This document shows, one piece after another, positions 26,458 through 35,039 of a stretch of DNA of 64,000 nt; position 1 is the stretch's first letter, and each line of letters opens with the position of its first letter. The translations under genes and the position numbers were made by a program. The DNA comes from Treponema sp. (lineage in GTDB: Bacteria; Spirochaetota; Spirochaetia; Treponematales; Breznakiellaceae): positions 53,282-117,281 of the forward strand of contig JAISBR010000085.1 of the NCBI GenBank assembly GCA_031266095.1, written 5' to 3'. The notes beneath the pieces are model-generated. The model made no database searches, had not been told where the DNA came from, and saw nothing but the letters and a program-made list of their open reading frames with translations.

Positions 26458-27837
26458 TTACTCCCGTACCCATATCTGCCTGATACCCATGGCCCCAAGC
26501 CTAACCGCCGCGGAGTATACATCCGCTGCGGGAATACCGGTTACCAGCACCCGGTAAATATTCCCGCTCTGTTCCTGAATTACATTAAACCCCGTCGCCT
26601 TCAAGGTTTGGTAGCACCGGGCCGAGCTTTCGATGGATGAATAAGCTCCCACTTGCAAACGATAGACTTTCCCGCTGTTCCGGTTGGGTAAACCGGGAAT
26701 GATCTGCAATTCCCCTATCGGGACCGGCACCGGATTTACGGGGAGGGGCTGTGCCACCGGAGAGGGCGCAGGATTCTGGGGCTGATATACCGGCCCTATT
26801 TGAACAGGAGCCGTCTGAACCGGAGGCACGATCACCGGAGTCTGAGACGGGAAGATCTGATAAACCGGCGCCGGCGCAACTCCCTGTGCCTGGGGCTGGG
26901 AAGCCTGAGACACCGGAACCGGGGCGCTCGCCGTTTCCCGCAGATCTCGGGATTCCCTGGCTTCCCGGGTCTCCCTCGCTTCTCTGGACTCCCTCGCTTC
27001 TCTGGACTCACGCGCCTCTCTGGACTCACGCGCTTCCCTGGACTCCCGTGCCTCCCGTACTTCCCGGTTTTCACGGGCTTCTCTTGACTCTCTACTCTCC
27101 CGGGATTCCCTGGCCTCCCTCGCCTCCCGGGCATCCATGGACATTGTGGTCAACCAGGCCAGGAATTCGGTATCGGAACCATCTTTAGCATATCGGCGGG
27201 CTTGGGTGTTATCATCAGGCTTCGTGACATAATTATTAACCGTAACATTAAAAGGCTGTTGCGGTGACTGCTGTGGCTGCTGGGCCTGGGCCTGTGGCTG
27301 TGGCTGTTGGGCCTGAACAGGCTCCTCTTTTTTGCCGTCTCCATTATCCGGGGGTGCTCCCCCATTTCCCGAACCTGCATCGGCTACCTCCGCGGGAGGC
27401 TGCTCTTCTTCCGTCGGGGGTTCTTCTTCGGCAAGATCGGCAACCGGTTCAGGCGTCACTTCAGGCGTTACTTCAGGTGTCGGTTCAGCAGGCCTGGCCG
27501 CGGGACGCGGACGCGCGGGGCTGGGTACCGAAACAATGACCGTTTCACCGGCCCTCATTTCCAATGCGGCAAGGGCACCGGGAGAAAGATCGACAATCCG
27601 GCTTGATGAGGCAGGAATGCGGCCGGTTACGGTAACGTCTATCTTCTTTCCGGTCGCGACATTGGTAACCTGCGCCCTGGAACCAATAGGAAGGCTGGGA
27701 TGGGCAATGCTTAAACCATCGGTTTGCATTTCCTGACTGGCATTTCCTCGTTGACTGAAATTCCCCAACGCAGCTTGAGCCACGCACAGCGTATTCAACA
27801 ACAATCCGGCCACCAAGATAAAAATAACCCGTTTCAT
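26458..27837 (-). CDS. Secreted SPOR-domain protein with RlpA-like domain and RES/REA repeats
   Basis: 459 residues: signal peptide (1-22, cleavage near VAQA-ALG); RlpA-like double-psi domain (about 35-105, GLSIAHPSLPIGSRAQVTN); Pro/Glu/Gln-rich linker; a stretch of about 22 consecutive three-residue units RE(A/S) with variants (positions 26930-27140); a Pro/Gln linker; C-terminal SPOR domain (YRLQVGAYSSIESSARC ... VLVTGIP). SPOR binds denuded glycan at the septum, so it is likely a cell-division or wall protein. The RlpA catalytic Asp is not evident. AAGGAG precedes the ATG. Confidence 0.82.
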   Translation of the reverse strand: MKRVIFILVAGLLLNTLCVAQAALGNFSQRGNASQEMQTDGLSIAHPSLPIGSRAQVTNVATGKKIDVTVTGRIPASSSRIVDLSPGALAALEMRAGETVIVSVPSPARPRPAARPAEPTPEVTPEVTPEPVADLAEEEPPTEEEQPPAEVADAGSGNGGAPPDNGDGKKEEPVQAQQPQPQAQAQQPQQSPQQPFNVTVNNYVTKPDDNTQARRYAKDGSDTEFLAWLTTMSMDAREAREARESRESRESREARENREVREARESREARESREARESREARESREARETREARESRDLRETASAPVPVSQASQPQAQGVAPAPVYQIFPSQTPVIVPPVQTAPVQIGPVYQPQNPAPSPVAQPLPVNPVPVPIGELQIIPGLPNRNSGKVYRLQVGAYSSIESSARCYQTLKATGFNVIQEQSGNIYRVLVTGIPAADVYSAAVRLGAMGIRQIWVRE

Positions 27838-27970
27838 CCTCACTCCTTTCCCCCCAACGATTTCCTCCATGAAATCGCGCATAAAGAAACAATATCACTC
27901 CTCTCTTTAACTATGCAAGACCATAAATGCCATACTTTTGTTCAGTCTGGTTTAACGCCACTTAACCGAG

Positions 27971-28101
27971 GTTCTTTCAAAACCTCAGTTTTGAAAGAAC
28001 GAGCGCTTAAAAATGCATGTTTCGCAGCCTGAGAACCGGAGGTTCGACGGCGAGAAACTACAAGAGCCTCGGCAAAACTAACCGAGTTTTGCAAGAGACT
28101 C
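27971..28101. repeat. Composite hairpin repeat, copy A
   Basis: Perfect hairpin GTTCTTTCAAAA (27971-27982) with TTTTGAAAGAAC (27989-28000); a middle hairpin GAACC-GGA-GGTTC (28033-28045); and an imperfect hairpin from GAGCCTCGGCAAAAC (28064) to GTTTTGCAAGAGACTC (ends 28101). The whole is nearly identical to the reverse complement of 50707-50837. Lies in the 380-bp gap between the SPOR and pallilysin-like genes; 28102-28218 shows nothing else. Confidence 0.9.
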
Positions 28102-28218
28102 ACTACTGTTCCTAATTATAACTGAATTGTATAGATAAATCCAATGTCATTTAACGTAAGTTTAATGTAGACACATTAGGGACTCGGAGCGCAGGTCCGC
28201 GGCTTCCTTAAAATCTGT

Positions 28219-29814
28219 TCATTCCCGGGCGCGGGTCAGTACAATCACCCCTTCGTGCAGGTCCTGGATGCCGGAAGAACTCAGGCGCACACGGGAAAGA
28301 CTGAGAGTCTCAAGCGGCTGGGGAACGGCTCCGTCATTACCATCGGGCGTTGAACCGCTCCCCGGCGGCTGGGTTCCGGTCTCGTTCGGACTTGGCTGAG
28401 GTTCAACCCGGTAGACCATACGGACCGCGCCTTGTTCGCCCCTCTGTTCCGGGGGGGGACCGGACCGGGACTCACCTTCCCTCTCGGGGCGAAGCTCCAG
28501 GAGATCCTGGTCGTCTGCCCGGAAGAACACGTAACGGCCCTTCCACCCCTCGCCGCCGGAACTCATCTCATACTCGCCGCTGGGGAAAAAACGCAGCCTT
28601 CCCAGGGAACTATCGTAGAGGGCATTAATTAAGGGGGAAAGCGTTTTTTCACTCTGGCCGGCGAGTTGAATACCCGTACTCGCCCGGCGGTAGGAACCGT
28701 CCCAGGCGGCATTGACGGCTATTTTCAGGCGCACATCCTCAAAAACTTTTACTCGTATGCTGTCTAGAGATTCCAGCTCAATATCCAGAAAACGCCTGAG
28801 GGTACTGACCGAGATATTCTGGCTTGCTATATACAAGCCGTAGCGGGTAGGGGTGGAATTCTGCCAGTTGAATACCTGCTGAGTCTCGTCACTGAAAAAG
28901 ATGATCTCCCTGCTTTCCGGATCAAAGTAGATGTATTGACGGTTTTCCAAAGAGCCTTGGGGAATCACGTAATACCACAGGTCGTTGATGAAGTTCTCAA
29001 AAACGCCCTTTTCGCCCGAGAGGAGTTCCCGCAAACGGCGCTGCTCAATCTGGGAACCAGGAAGGCGGGTAACGCCGCTTTGCTCGTAACGTTCCTTTTC
29101 AGAGTTAAAGGTATAGATAAGTTCCAGTTGATCCAGCATATTGACGGAATTGGTATCATGCCCGTAGGCGCTGATGGCAAAACTTTTATCCCCGGCTATA
29201 CCCTGATGATAGGCCTGCGTTCTTTCTTTTTCCTGGATCTTGATGGAACCGTCTATACTGATTTCGGCGATTGCGGAAAAAGAGGCTCCGGCCCCGATCA
29301 TCCGTCTGAAGACGGTCATGGTATGCTCATCCTGACTGTTCATGCCGGTGAGAATAACACAGACGCTTCGATCTCCGATAAGGTCCTGGGTAAAGAGGGA
29401 TACGGTCCCCGCCTGGGTCGCGGCGGTAGGAATGGTCCATATCCGCCGGTATTCCCCGTTTGTCTCATCGTAGTCGATAAAGGAGACATAGACGGGGCTT
29501 TCCATTTCATGAAGACTATAGAAGGCAACCATTTGTTCTTCCGCCGGGTCTCCGTCAAAGTCCTGACTCAGAATGGAAATGATGATTTCCCCCTCGTCCA
29601 TGGCAACCTTGGCGGTAACGCTGTCCTCATAAGCCATCTGTTCCGCCGCGGAATAATTCTGGCCGCCGACGATTTCCTGGGGGATGATAATCCGGGGCTG
29701 CCGGCGCTGTTCCTGGTTCTTCTGATCGGTAAAGGGGCGCAAAAGCAGAAATCCGACAGCCCCGGCGCCGATGATGAAAAAACCTATAAGGGTGAGCAAT
29801 GTTTTTCTGTTCAT
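28219..29814 (-). CDS. Pallilysin-like (Tp0751-type) exported protein
   Basis: 531 residues: N-terminal membrane anchor or signal (6-26), an extracytoplasmic region with a calcium-loop-like DFDGDPAEE and beta-rich repeats, and a Pro/Gly-rich C-terminal tail. Assignment to the pallilysin-related family rests on these features and on context: the next genes are DHH, VWA and CfpA, as around tp0748-tp0751 in T. pallidum. No HEXXH zinc-protease motif is present, so protease activity like that claimed for Tp0751 is not supported. Stop of the DHH gene overlaps its start. Confidence 0.62.
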   Translation of the reverse strand: MNRKTLLTLIGFFIIGAGAVGFLLLRPFTDQKNQEQRRQPRIIIPQEIVGGQNYSAAEQMAYEDSVTAKVAMDEGEIIISILSQDFDGDPAEEQMVAFYSLHEMESPVYVSFIDYDETNGEYRRIWTIPTAATQAGTVSLFTQDLIGDRSVCVILTGMNSQDEHTMTVFRRMIGAGASFSAIAEISIDGSIKIQEKERTQAYHQGIAGDKSFAISAYGHDTNSVNMLDQLELIYTFNSEKERYEQSGVTRLPGSQIEQRRLRELLSGEKGVFENFINDLWYYVIPQGSLENRQYIYFDPESREIIFFSDETQQVFNWQNSTPTRYGLYIASQNISVSTLRRFLDIELESLDSIRVKVFEDVRLKIAVNAAWDGSYRRASTGIQLAGQSEKTLSPLINALYDSSLGRLRFFPSGEYEMSSGGEGWKGRYVFFRADDQDLLELRPEREGESRSGPPPEQRGEQGAVRMVYRVEPQPSPNETGTQPPGSGSTPDGNDGAVPQPLETLSLSRVRLSSSGIQDLHEGVIVLTRARE

Positions 29815-30785
29815 AAAATATCCAAATGTGCCTCTACTTTTTCTATCACATCTTCAAGGGTTTGCGCAATATTCTTTCCGCTTATAAACCCGGCGGCGCT
29901 GACATGGCCCCCGCCGCCAAAAGCCTGGGCTATTTTTGAGACATTCACCTTGGCCTTGGACCGGAGGGAACAGCGTACCTTTCCCTCCGGGGTTTCCTTT
30001 ATCAGGATAGAGACAGCGACTTCTTTGGCCCGGAGGGGTATGCTGATAAAGCCCTCGGCGTCCTCAAAGCGGGCCCCGGTGGCCGTCAGATCTTCTTTAC
30101 GCATAACCTGGACCGCCACCACGCCCTGGGCATGGAATTCCAGCGTGGAAAGCACCTGTTTTTGCAGCAGCAGAGACCCGGTAGAGGCGTTCTCGTTAAG
30201 CCAATGATAGACCTCATAGGGAACCACGCCCCACTCAACCAGTTTGAGGGCGGCCGCAAAGGTCCGCAGGCTGGTCTTGGAATAGGCGAAAAATCCCGTG
30301 TCGAACACCAGGCCCGCGTAAACCGCACGGGCGGTATCCGCGTCCGCCTCAAATCCAAGGGCCCCGGTAATCTCCACCGCCAGCTCACAGGTAGCTGCGG
30401 CGCTGGGATCAATAATGCCCCCCAGAGTTGAAAAAGGTTTCGGCTCATGATGGTCAACCACAAAAACATCCAGCGTTTTGTCGATCATGCTCTTTATCGT
30501 GCCGATGAAATATTCATCAGAAGTGTCCACTATGATCAAAGCGGATTTTTCAAATAATTCCTGATGGACATTGGGGTCCCAGCACTCAACGAATTGCAGC
30601 GGATCCATAAACCGAAACAGTTCCGGTATCGGCCCGGCGTTGATAATCCGCGCTTCCTTTCCTTCGGATTTCAGCATCGCGGCGAATATCAATTCCGCCC
30701 CCAAGCCGTCCGCGTCCGCAGGATCATGAGTGGTGAGGATAAAAGACCGGTATTTATCAATAAAAGCTAAAATCTTGTCCAGCAT
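29811..30785 (-). CDS. DHH-family phosphoesterase (NrnA-like)
   Basis: 324 residues. Motifs THDPADADGLGAEL, IIVDTSD, VVDHHEP (DHH) and the DHHA1 signature GGGGHVSAAGF are complete. NrnA-like enzymes hydrolyse short oligoribonucleotides and phosphoadenosine phosphate. The start at MLDKILAFI is chosen by family; the frame continues to a GTG at 30839 inside the VWA gene. A GGGGAG lies 17 bases before the ATG, so the true start may be a nearby non-ATG codon. Confidence 0.88.
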   Translation of the reverse strand: MLDKILAFIDKYRSFILTTHDPADADGLGAELIFAAMLKSEGKEARIINAGPIPELFRFMDPLQFVECWDPNVHQELFEKSALIIVDTSDEYFIGTIKSMIDKTLDVFVVDHHEPKPFSTLGGIIDPSAAATCELAVEITGALGFEADADTARAVYAGLVFDTGFFAYSKTSLRTFAAALKLVEWGVVPYEVYHWLNENASTGSLLLQKQVLSTLEFHAQGVVAVQVMRKEDLTATGARFEDAEGFISIPLRAKEVAVSILIKETPEGKVRCSLRSKAKVNVSKIAQAFGGGGHVSAAGFISGKNIAQTLEDVIEKVEAHLDIL

Positions 30786-30798
30786 CTGCGAATTGAGG

Positions 30799-31365
30799 TC
30801 AGCTCCCCAGGAAATACGCTGACGCCGCCTGTCTGACACGGGAGTCGATATTTAAGGCGACGACCAGCGCCTGCCATCCGCGGGTTTCCTCAATCCGTGA
30901 AAAACGGATTAGGCCGGCGTTTGGTCCCTGCAGGGTGGGAGAGAGGGCCGCCGGCGAAGCGGTGACCAGCAGGGTATAGATAATGCCCCGTCCAGTGCTT
31001 CGCGAAACGGCGTCCCGCAAGGCTCCGGAAAAATCCGCCGCGTCTCCCGCGGCGGAGAAATTTTTCAGGACTTTTTTGATATTTTCTTTATCGGCTTCAC
31101 TTTTCAGAGTATCGGAATATACGATTTCCGCCTCTTTCCCGGCTTTCCAGATGGTAAGCCGGTCCCCTTCCCGTAAGCGCTGATCCACTAAATTGCCGGA
31201 AATCCAAGACGAAATATCATCCCGTACCCTGGTAAGGGCCGAGGAGCCGTCGATAATCAGGTTTACATCTATAGAAACAGCCCGCATATCCGTGCCGTAC
31301 AACTCCCTCCCCCCTATAACCAGGACCAGCCCAAACAGCGTTTTACCAATAATATTCATTTTCAT
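30799..31365 (-). CDS. Secreted VWA-like protein (Tp0750-type)
   Basis: 188 residues with a signal peptide (about 1-24) and a von Willebrand A-like fold: IDVNLIIDGSSALTRVRDD supplies a DxSxS-like metal site (DGSSA), followed by DRLTIWKAG and GIIYTLLVTAS strands. By position (between the DHH/pallilysin genes and CfpA) it corresponds to Tp0750. Function in this organism is unknown. AGGA precedes the ATG. Confidence 0.72.
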   Translation of the reverse strand: MKMNIIGKTLFGLVLVIGGRELYGTDMRAVSIDVNLIIDGSSALTRVRDDISSWISGNLVDQRLREGDRLTIWKAGKEAEIVYSDTLKSEADKENIKKVLKNFSAAGDAADFSGALRDAVSRSTGRGIIYTLLVTASPAALSPTLQGPNAGLIRFSRIEETRGWQALVVALNIDSRVRQAASAYFLGS

Positions 31366-31452
31366 TCGAGAATCCTAACATGTATTCGTCAATTTGACTA
31401 CAGAGAATTACCTGAAAACTGCTAAAAACCCGGATATTTTAATAAAGGGGGC

Positions 31453-31482
31453 TTTACATTTTCGTACGAATATGGGTAAAAT
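31453..31482 (+). promoter_or_regulatory. Promoter of cfpA
   Basis: TTTACA (31453-31458), 18-bp spacer, TAAAAT (31477-31482), followed by a 40-nt leader with AAGGAG before the ATG. Confidence 0.65.
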
Positions 31483-31529
31483 AGTACCTTAGAGTATTCT
31501 GTCTGAAATTTTTTTTTAAGGAGTAAAAC

Positions 31530-33536
31530 ATGGGATCAGTAGATCTGCCTAAAAGCCCAAATGTATTCCATCCGGAGAAACCGAGCGCCGTAGGCTCCCG
31601 GAATTCGTTGGCCCAGGAATACCGTGATCAGCAGATTGAGGTTAATCAACTGCTGGAAGAGGAAACTAATAAAGTTATCCATCACCTCACTGCGAAGCTG
31701 CCCAAGGACGTGCTTGAACGCCTGGATGTGATGGGCGGCTTGAAGGAAAAGCTGTACAACTATTTTAACCAGAATTACCAGAATATGTTCAACCGGTACC
31801 AGGTAACGGCTGAAGATGAAATGGTGAAGAAGGTACGGAACTATGTCGACAAAGAGGAGACCAAGGTCCTCGCCCGGTATACCCCTAAAGAGATAGCGGA
31901 TCTCCTGGATGCGGTGGGTGGTGCGGATAAGTTCAACACCGGTGAAGTCGAAAAATCCATGGTCAATATGTACGGTCACTTGCAGGGGCACATCCAGCGG
32001 GGTGTGAACGAGTTGGAAACCCACACCAACAGCATCCTCCGGCAGAAGACCGATACCGGCGCCTTCGTGCGAGGTGAGAATGCCTACTCCATCGTCAAGT
32101 GCGCCTTCAAAGACAACCTGATAAAACCCAAGACCGTCAGCGATGTAAAACTCTCGGTTAATATTTTGGATTCCGAGCTTATCAGCCCGATCTTCCACTA
32201 TCAGGTTACCGTAGAATATCTGATAAAAGATCTCATCTCCAAGCATGTCATTGACAACATCGACAAGGAAATTGAACGGCTCAAGGATCAGCGGATCGAT
32301 CAGGGCCTTGAGGAACTTTCCGACAGCGAGGTCATTTTCAGCAAGATCAACCGGGTGGAAAATTACACCGATGACAATGCCGAGGAAGCCAAAGCTAAGC
32401 GCTATAGCTATATCGCGAAGGCCCTTATGGATCGGATCGCCGATCTCCGTGCGGAAATCGATCCCGTGGCTTTTGATGCCCTCAACGTTCGCGAAAATAT
32501 CAAGAAGATCGTCGACATCGAGAATATCCGTAACCGCGGTTTCAACACCGCTATCAACTCCATCACCTCGATCCTTGATACATCCAAGATGGGCTATCAG
32601 TTCATCGAGAACCTCAAAAATTGCCGGGAAGTGATCATCCGTGAATATGAGGATACCGATGTAGCCAACCTGCCCGACGAGCGCTACCAGATCAAAATGC
32701 GCTACTTTGATAACGCCCAGCTCATAGAGGACCGCAAGGCCTACGATGTGCAGCTCAAGAGCTTTGAGACCGAGATCCAACATCTTTGGGATCTCCTGGA
32801 AGTCATCTACCAGGATTCTAAATCGTCTTTCAAAATCAATGATATTGAAGACCTTGCCAAGAAGAACAAGAACCGGATCAAAAAAATCATCAAGGACAAG
32901 AGCGGTGAACCCCTCTACGAGGATATAGCCAAGGTGTGGGATGAGATTTCCTTTGTCGCATCTGCCGAGACTGAGGTAGAAAAATCCAATCGTACCTACT
33001 ACTACGAGAAGGACCGACTCCGCACCAGGATCATCCGTATGCGGGAGCGGATGAAACAGATGTATGATTATCTGTATCCCATTGAGCGTCGGGTTATGGA
33101 GAGCCGCCTCTCCTGGCTGGAAAAGGAATACTTCCGGTTTGACTACATGATCAATCCCTATCATCTACAGCCCGGTCTTTTGCTGGACGTGGATATCACC
33201 TCCATTAAACGGAAGAAAGTGACGCTGGACTCCATGGCTAACGTGCTCAACGAATTCCTTCACGGCGTGTCCAAGGGCTTCCAGGACGCGGCCTTTGCCT
33301 CATTCAGCCGCCGCCGCTCCACTGTCCGGGAAGACATCACCCAGTCTTTCGGCAGTGTCGACGATTCCCATTCTTCCGCTTCCGAACTGGCTATACCTGC
33401 CGTGGTGGCTGTTGCCGATACAAAGCCCAAGGCAATCGCCGCTCCCAAACGGGGACGGAAAGCCGCCGGCGTGGTGGATGCCAAACCCAGACGGGGACGG
33501 AGGGCAAACAGCGAAGGTGGATTGACTGAAATTTAA
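31530..33536 (+). CDS. cfpA: Cytoplasmic filament protein A
   Basis: Forms the ribbon of cytoplasmic filaments beneath the flagella of treponemes. 668 residues, close to the length of the T. pallidum protein; mostly charged alpha-helix with several coiled-coil-like stretches ([40 protein letters not shown]). The C-terminal 45 residues are different: a Lys/Arg/Ala/Pro tail with [10 protein letters not shown] and KPRRGRRAN, which look like AT-hook cores. Own promoter; followed by a hairpin-rich untranslated region. Confidence 0.88.
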   Translation: MGSVDLPKSPNVFHPEKPSAVGSRNSLAQEYRDQQIEVNQLLEEETNKVIHHLTAKLPKDVLERLDVMGGLKEKLYNYFNQNYQNMFNRYQVTAEDEMVKKVRNYVDKEETKVLARYTPKEIADLLDAVGGADKFNTGEVEKSMVNMYGHLQGHIQRGVNELETHTNSILRQKTDTGAFVRGENAYSIVKCAFKDNLIKPKTVSDVKLSVNILDSELISPIFHYQVTVEYLIKDLISKHVIDNIDKEIERLKDQRIDQGLEELSDSEVIFSKINRVENYTDDNAEEAKAKRYSYIAKALMDRIADLRAEIDPVAFDALNVRENIKKIVDIENIRNRGFNTAINSITSILDTSKMGYQFIENLKNCREVIIREYEDTDVANLPDERYQIKMRYFDNAQLIEDRKAYDVQLKSFETEIQHLWDLLEVIYQDSKSSFKINDIEDLAKKNKNRIKKIIKDKSGEPLYEDIAKVWDEISFVASAETEVEKSNRTYYYEKDRLRTRIIRMRERMKQMYDYLYPIERRVMESRLSWLEKEYFRFDYMINPYHLQPGLLLDVDITSIKRKKVTLDSMANVLNEFLHGVSKGFQDAAFASFSRRRSTVREDITQSFGSVDDSHSSASELAIPAVVAVADTKPKAIAAPKRGRKAAGVVDAKPRRGRRANSEGGLTEI

Positions 33537-33588
33537 TATAAGACGTCATGTTTGGCGTTATGTCAAAATAGAATGCCGTTAATGAAGA

Positions 33589-33708
33589 ACCCAGGAGCAG
33601 GCTCCTGGGTATCTTCGTTCTGGCGGGGTTCTACCCCGCTCCGGAGAGGTTGAAATACTTGTTGTGAATAGTAACATTAGCCGCAGCAAGCTGCGGGGTA
33701 TGGACCCC
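33589..33708 (+). other. Run of four stable hairpins after cfpA
   Basis: H1 33589-33610 (ACCCAGGAGC/GCTCCTGGGT, 2-nt loop); H2 33623-33639 (GCGGGGT/ACCCCGC); H3 33681-33696 (CCGCAG/CTGCGG); H4 33695-33708 (GGGGT/ACCCC), which shares two bases with H3. None has an immediate T-run. Could be a structured 3' UTR, a processed RNA or repeat debris. Confidence 0.6.
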
Positions 33709-33721
33709 TGCCTTCCTATCA

Positions 33722-33843
33722 AAACGCCCCCGATATAGTGCGGTTTTCTGTGTTGACCGTTCCAGCAGTTTGTTGCGTTTCGCGCTTAAAACCTCAAAAA
33801 ATCGCCTGACAGGCGATTTTTTGCCTTAGTATTGGGGGCGTTT
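33722..33843. repeat. Inverted-repeat-bounded element containing a terminator
   Basis: Ten-base perfect inverted ends AAACGCCCCC (33722-33731) and GGGGGCGTTT (33834-33843), with weaker similarity continuing inward (ATATAG / CTTAGTAT). The size of 122 bp and the structure are MITE-like, but no target duplication is clear. Inside lies the terminator at 33796-33822. Confidence 0.5.
33796..33822. terminator. Bidirectional intrinsic terminator
   Basis: AAAAAATCGCCT - gac - AGGCGATTTTTT, a perfect 12-bp stem with A and T tracts, so it can work on both strands. It probably ends the cfpA transcript. Confidence 0.88.
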
Positions 33844-33991
33844 CTACTAAGGGGAACCGTTAACGACCCCGGTCTTTAGCGGTTTTTCGGTTAAGAACAG
33901 CTGTTTCGACGGTGAGGCTTTCGAAATTTCAAGGACGTAAAAATCCCCTGCCGGGTTTTGAGGCGTCCCATTAAAAGGGGGTAATGGTTTT

Positions 33992-35026
33992 ATGAGTAAA
34001 GATTTAACCAATCTGGAAGTGCTTTCTACGCGTACAGGCTTCAACAGTACAGTACGACAGATACAAAAAACTATCGGCATTTCCAAAGATGTGGAATCGG
34101 ATAACCTTGCGGATATTTTATATGAACTGGGTGATGAAGAGATCTCTGGTAACCGGACAGGCTTATTGCTGCGGATGATTCTGGTTGACAAGCTCGGATA
34201 CAAAGCGGTTTCTTCCAACCTTATCACAGTGGTTGAGGACCCGACCCAGCTGGCGCTGGAATTCGCCAAATGGAAAGGAATTGATCTTATCGTCGCCTAT
34301 CACCATCCTGAAATTGGGCTTTTGCTCGCGAATCCTAAAGTGGCTGAGGAATTGGCCGGTTTCGGGAAGTTGCGCAAACGGGAACTCCTGGTGGTGTACG
34401 CCGGGAAACAGGGCAAGCCCGTCGACGAGAGCTGCCAGCGTGCAGCGGAACTGGCACTGAGTCTCTTTTCGGGTGCCAAGGCAAAAGTTCCGGCCGCGCT
34501 GCTCAAGGGAAGTTTCCGGGTGCGTAAACTTTCAAAGCCAAGCGAGGGTGATAACAAAACAGCCGCTTCCGCGAAGGCGTCCAAAGCAAAGACCGCATCC
34601 AGGACCGCCCTCAAGGAAAAACCGGCCTCCTCCGCGCGCCGCATTGCCGCACCGGTGGTAACCGCCTCTTCTATGGTGCTGCCGGCTAAAGGCACACTGA
34701 AAATGACTCCCCATTATGCGGTGGTGGTGCAGAACGAGCTTTTCCACAACGGAAACGTGGAAGCCTGGAAACGGATCGTAGCCAGCTACAAGGCAAAGCA
34801 CCCTGAATTGGAAGTGTACATCTACTATGAAGGTGAACGAATCCTCGATATTAACTCCCTTTTTAAATGGGGGAAGGTCAAGCACGGCAGCGCTATTGAG
34901 TTTGCCGTGGCGGGAAACGGCATCCAGGATGTGGCAAAACTACAGCGTTATCTGTCCCAGGGGGCAAGTCCTCAATTTGAGGCCTTTCTCCATGGACCGG
35001 TAAATACCGTTTTGAAGCTTTTCTAA
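33992..35026 (+). CDS. Tp0747-type protein with HPr-like C-terminal domain
   Basis: 344 residues. The N-terminal 170 residues are an uncharacterised alpha/beta domain, then a Lys/Ala/Ser-rich linker (about 180-220), then a C-terminal domain of about 105 residues (TPHYAVVVQNELFHNGNVEAW ... VKHGSAIEFAVAGN), whose order of elements and a histidine near the expected phosphorylation site recall HPr of the PTS. It stands 13 bp before the PPDK gene, itself related to PTS enzyme I. HPr likeness is inference. GGGGG lies about ten bases before the ATG; 33844-33991 otherwise shows nothing. Confidence 0.7.
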   Translation: MSKDLTNLEVLSTRTGFNSTVRQIQKTIGISKDVESDNLADILYELGDEEISGNRTGLLLRMILVDKLGYKAVSSNLITVVEDPTQLALEFAKWKGIDLIVAYHHPEIGLLLANPKVAEELAGFGKLRKRELLVVYAGKQGKPVDESCQRAAELALSLFSGAKAKVPAALLKGSFRVRKLSKPSEGDNKTAASAKASKAKTASRTALKEKPASSARRIAAPVVTASSMVLPAKGTLKMTPHYAVVVQNELFHNGNVEAWKRIVASYKAKHPELEVYIYYEGERILDINSLFKWGKVKHGSAIEFAVAGNGIQDVAKLQRYLSQGASPQFEAFLHGPVNTVLKLF

Positions 35027-35039
35027 AAAGGACAAAAAT

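Noticed and set aside
26940..27130. Short-period repeats resembling a satellite or CRISPR
   Set aside because: They are in-frame codons of the RES/REA segment of the SPOR protein.
28936..30207. 423-codon plus-strand open frame
   Set aside because: Antisense to the pallilysin-like and DHH genes; the DHH motifs make the minus strand coding.
31536..33164. 542-codon minus-strand open frame
   Set aside because: Fully antisense to cfpA, whose product is recognised; the frame mirrors its codon bias.
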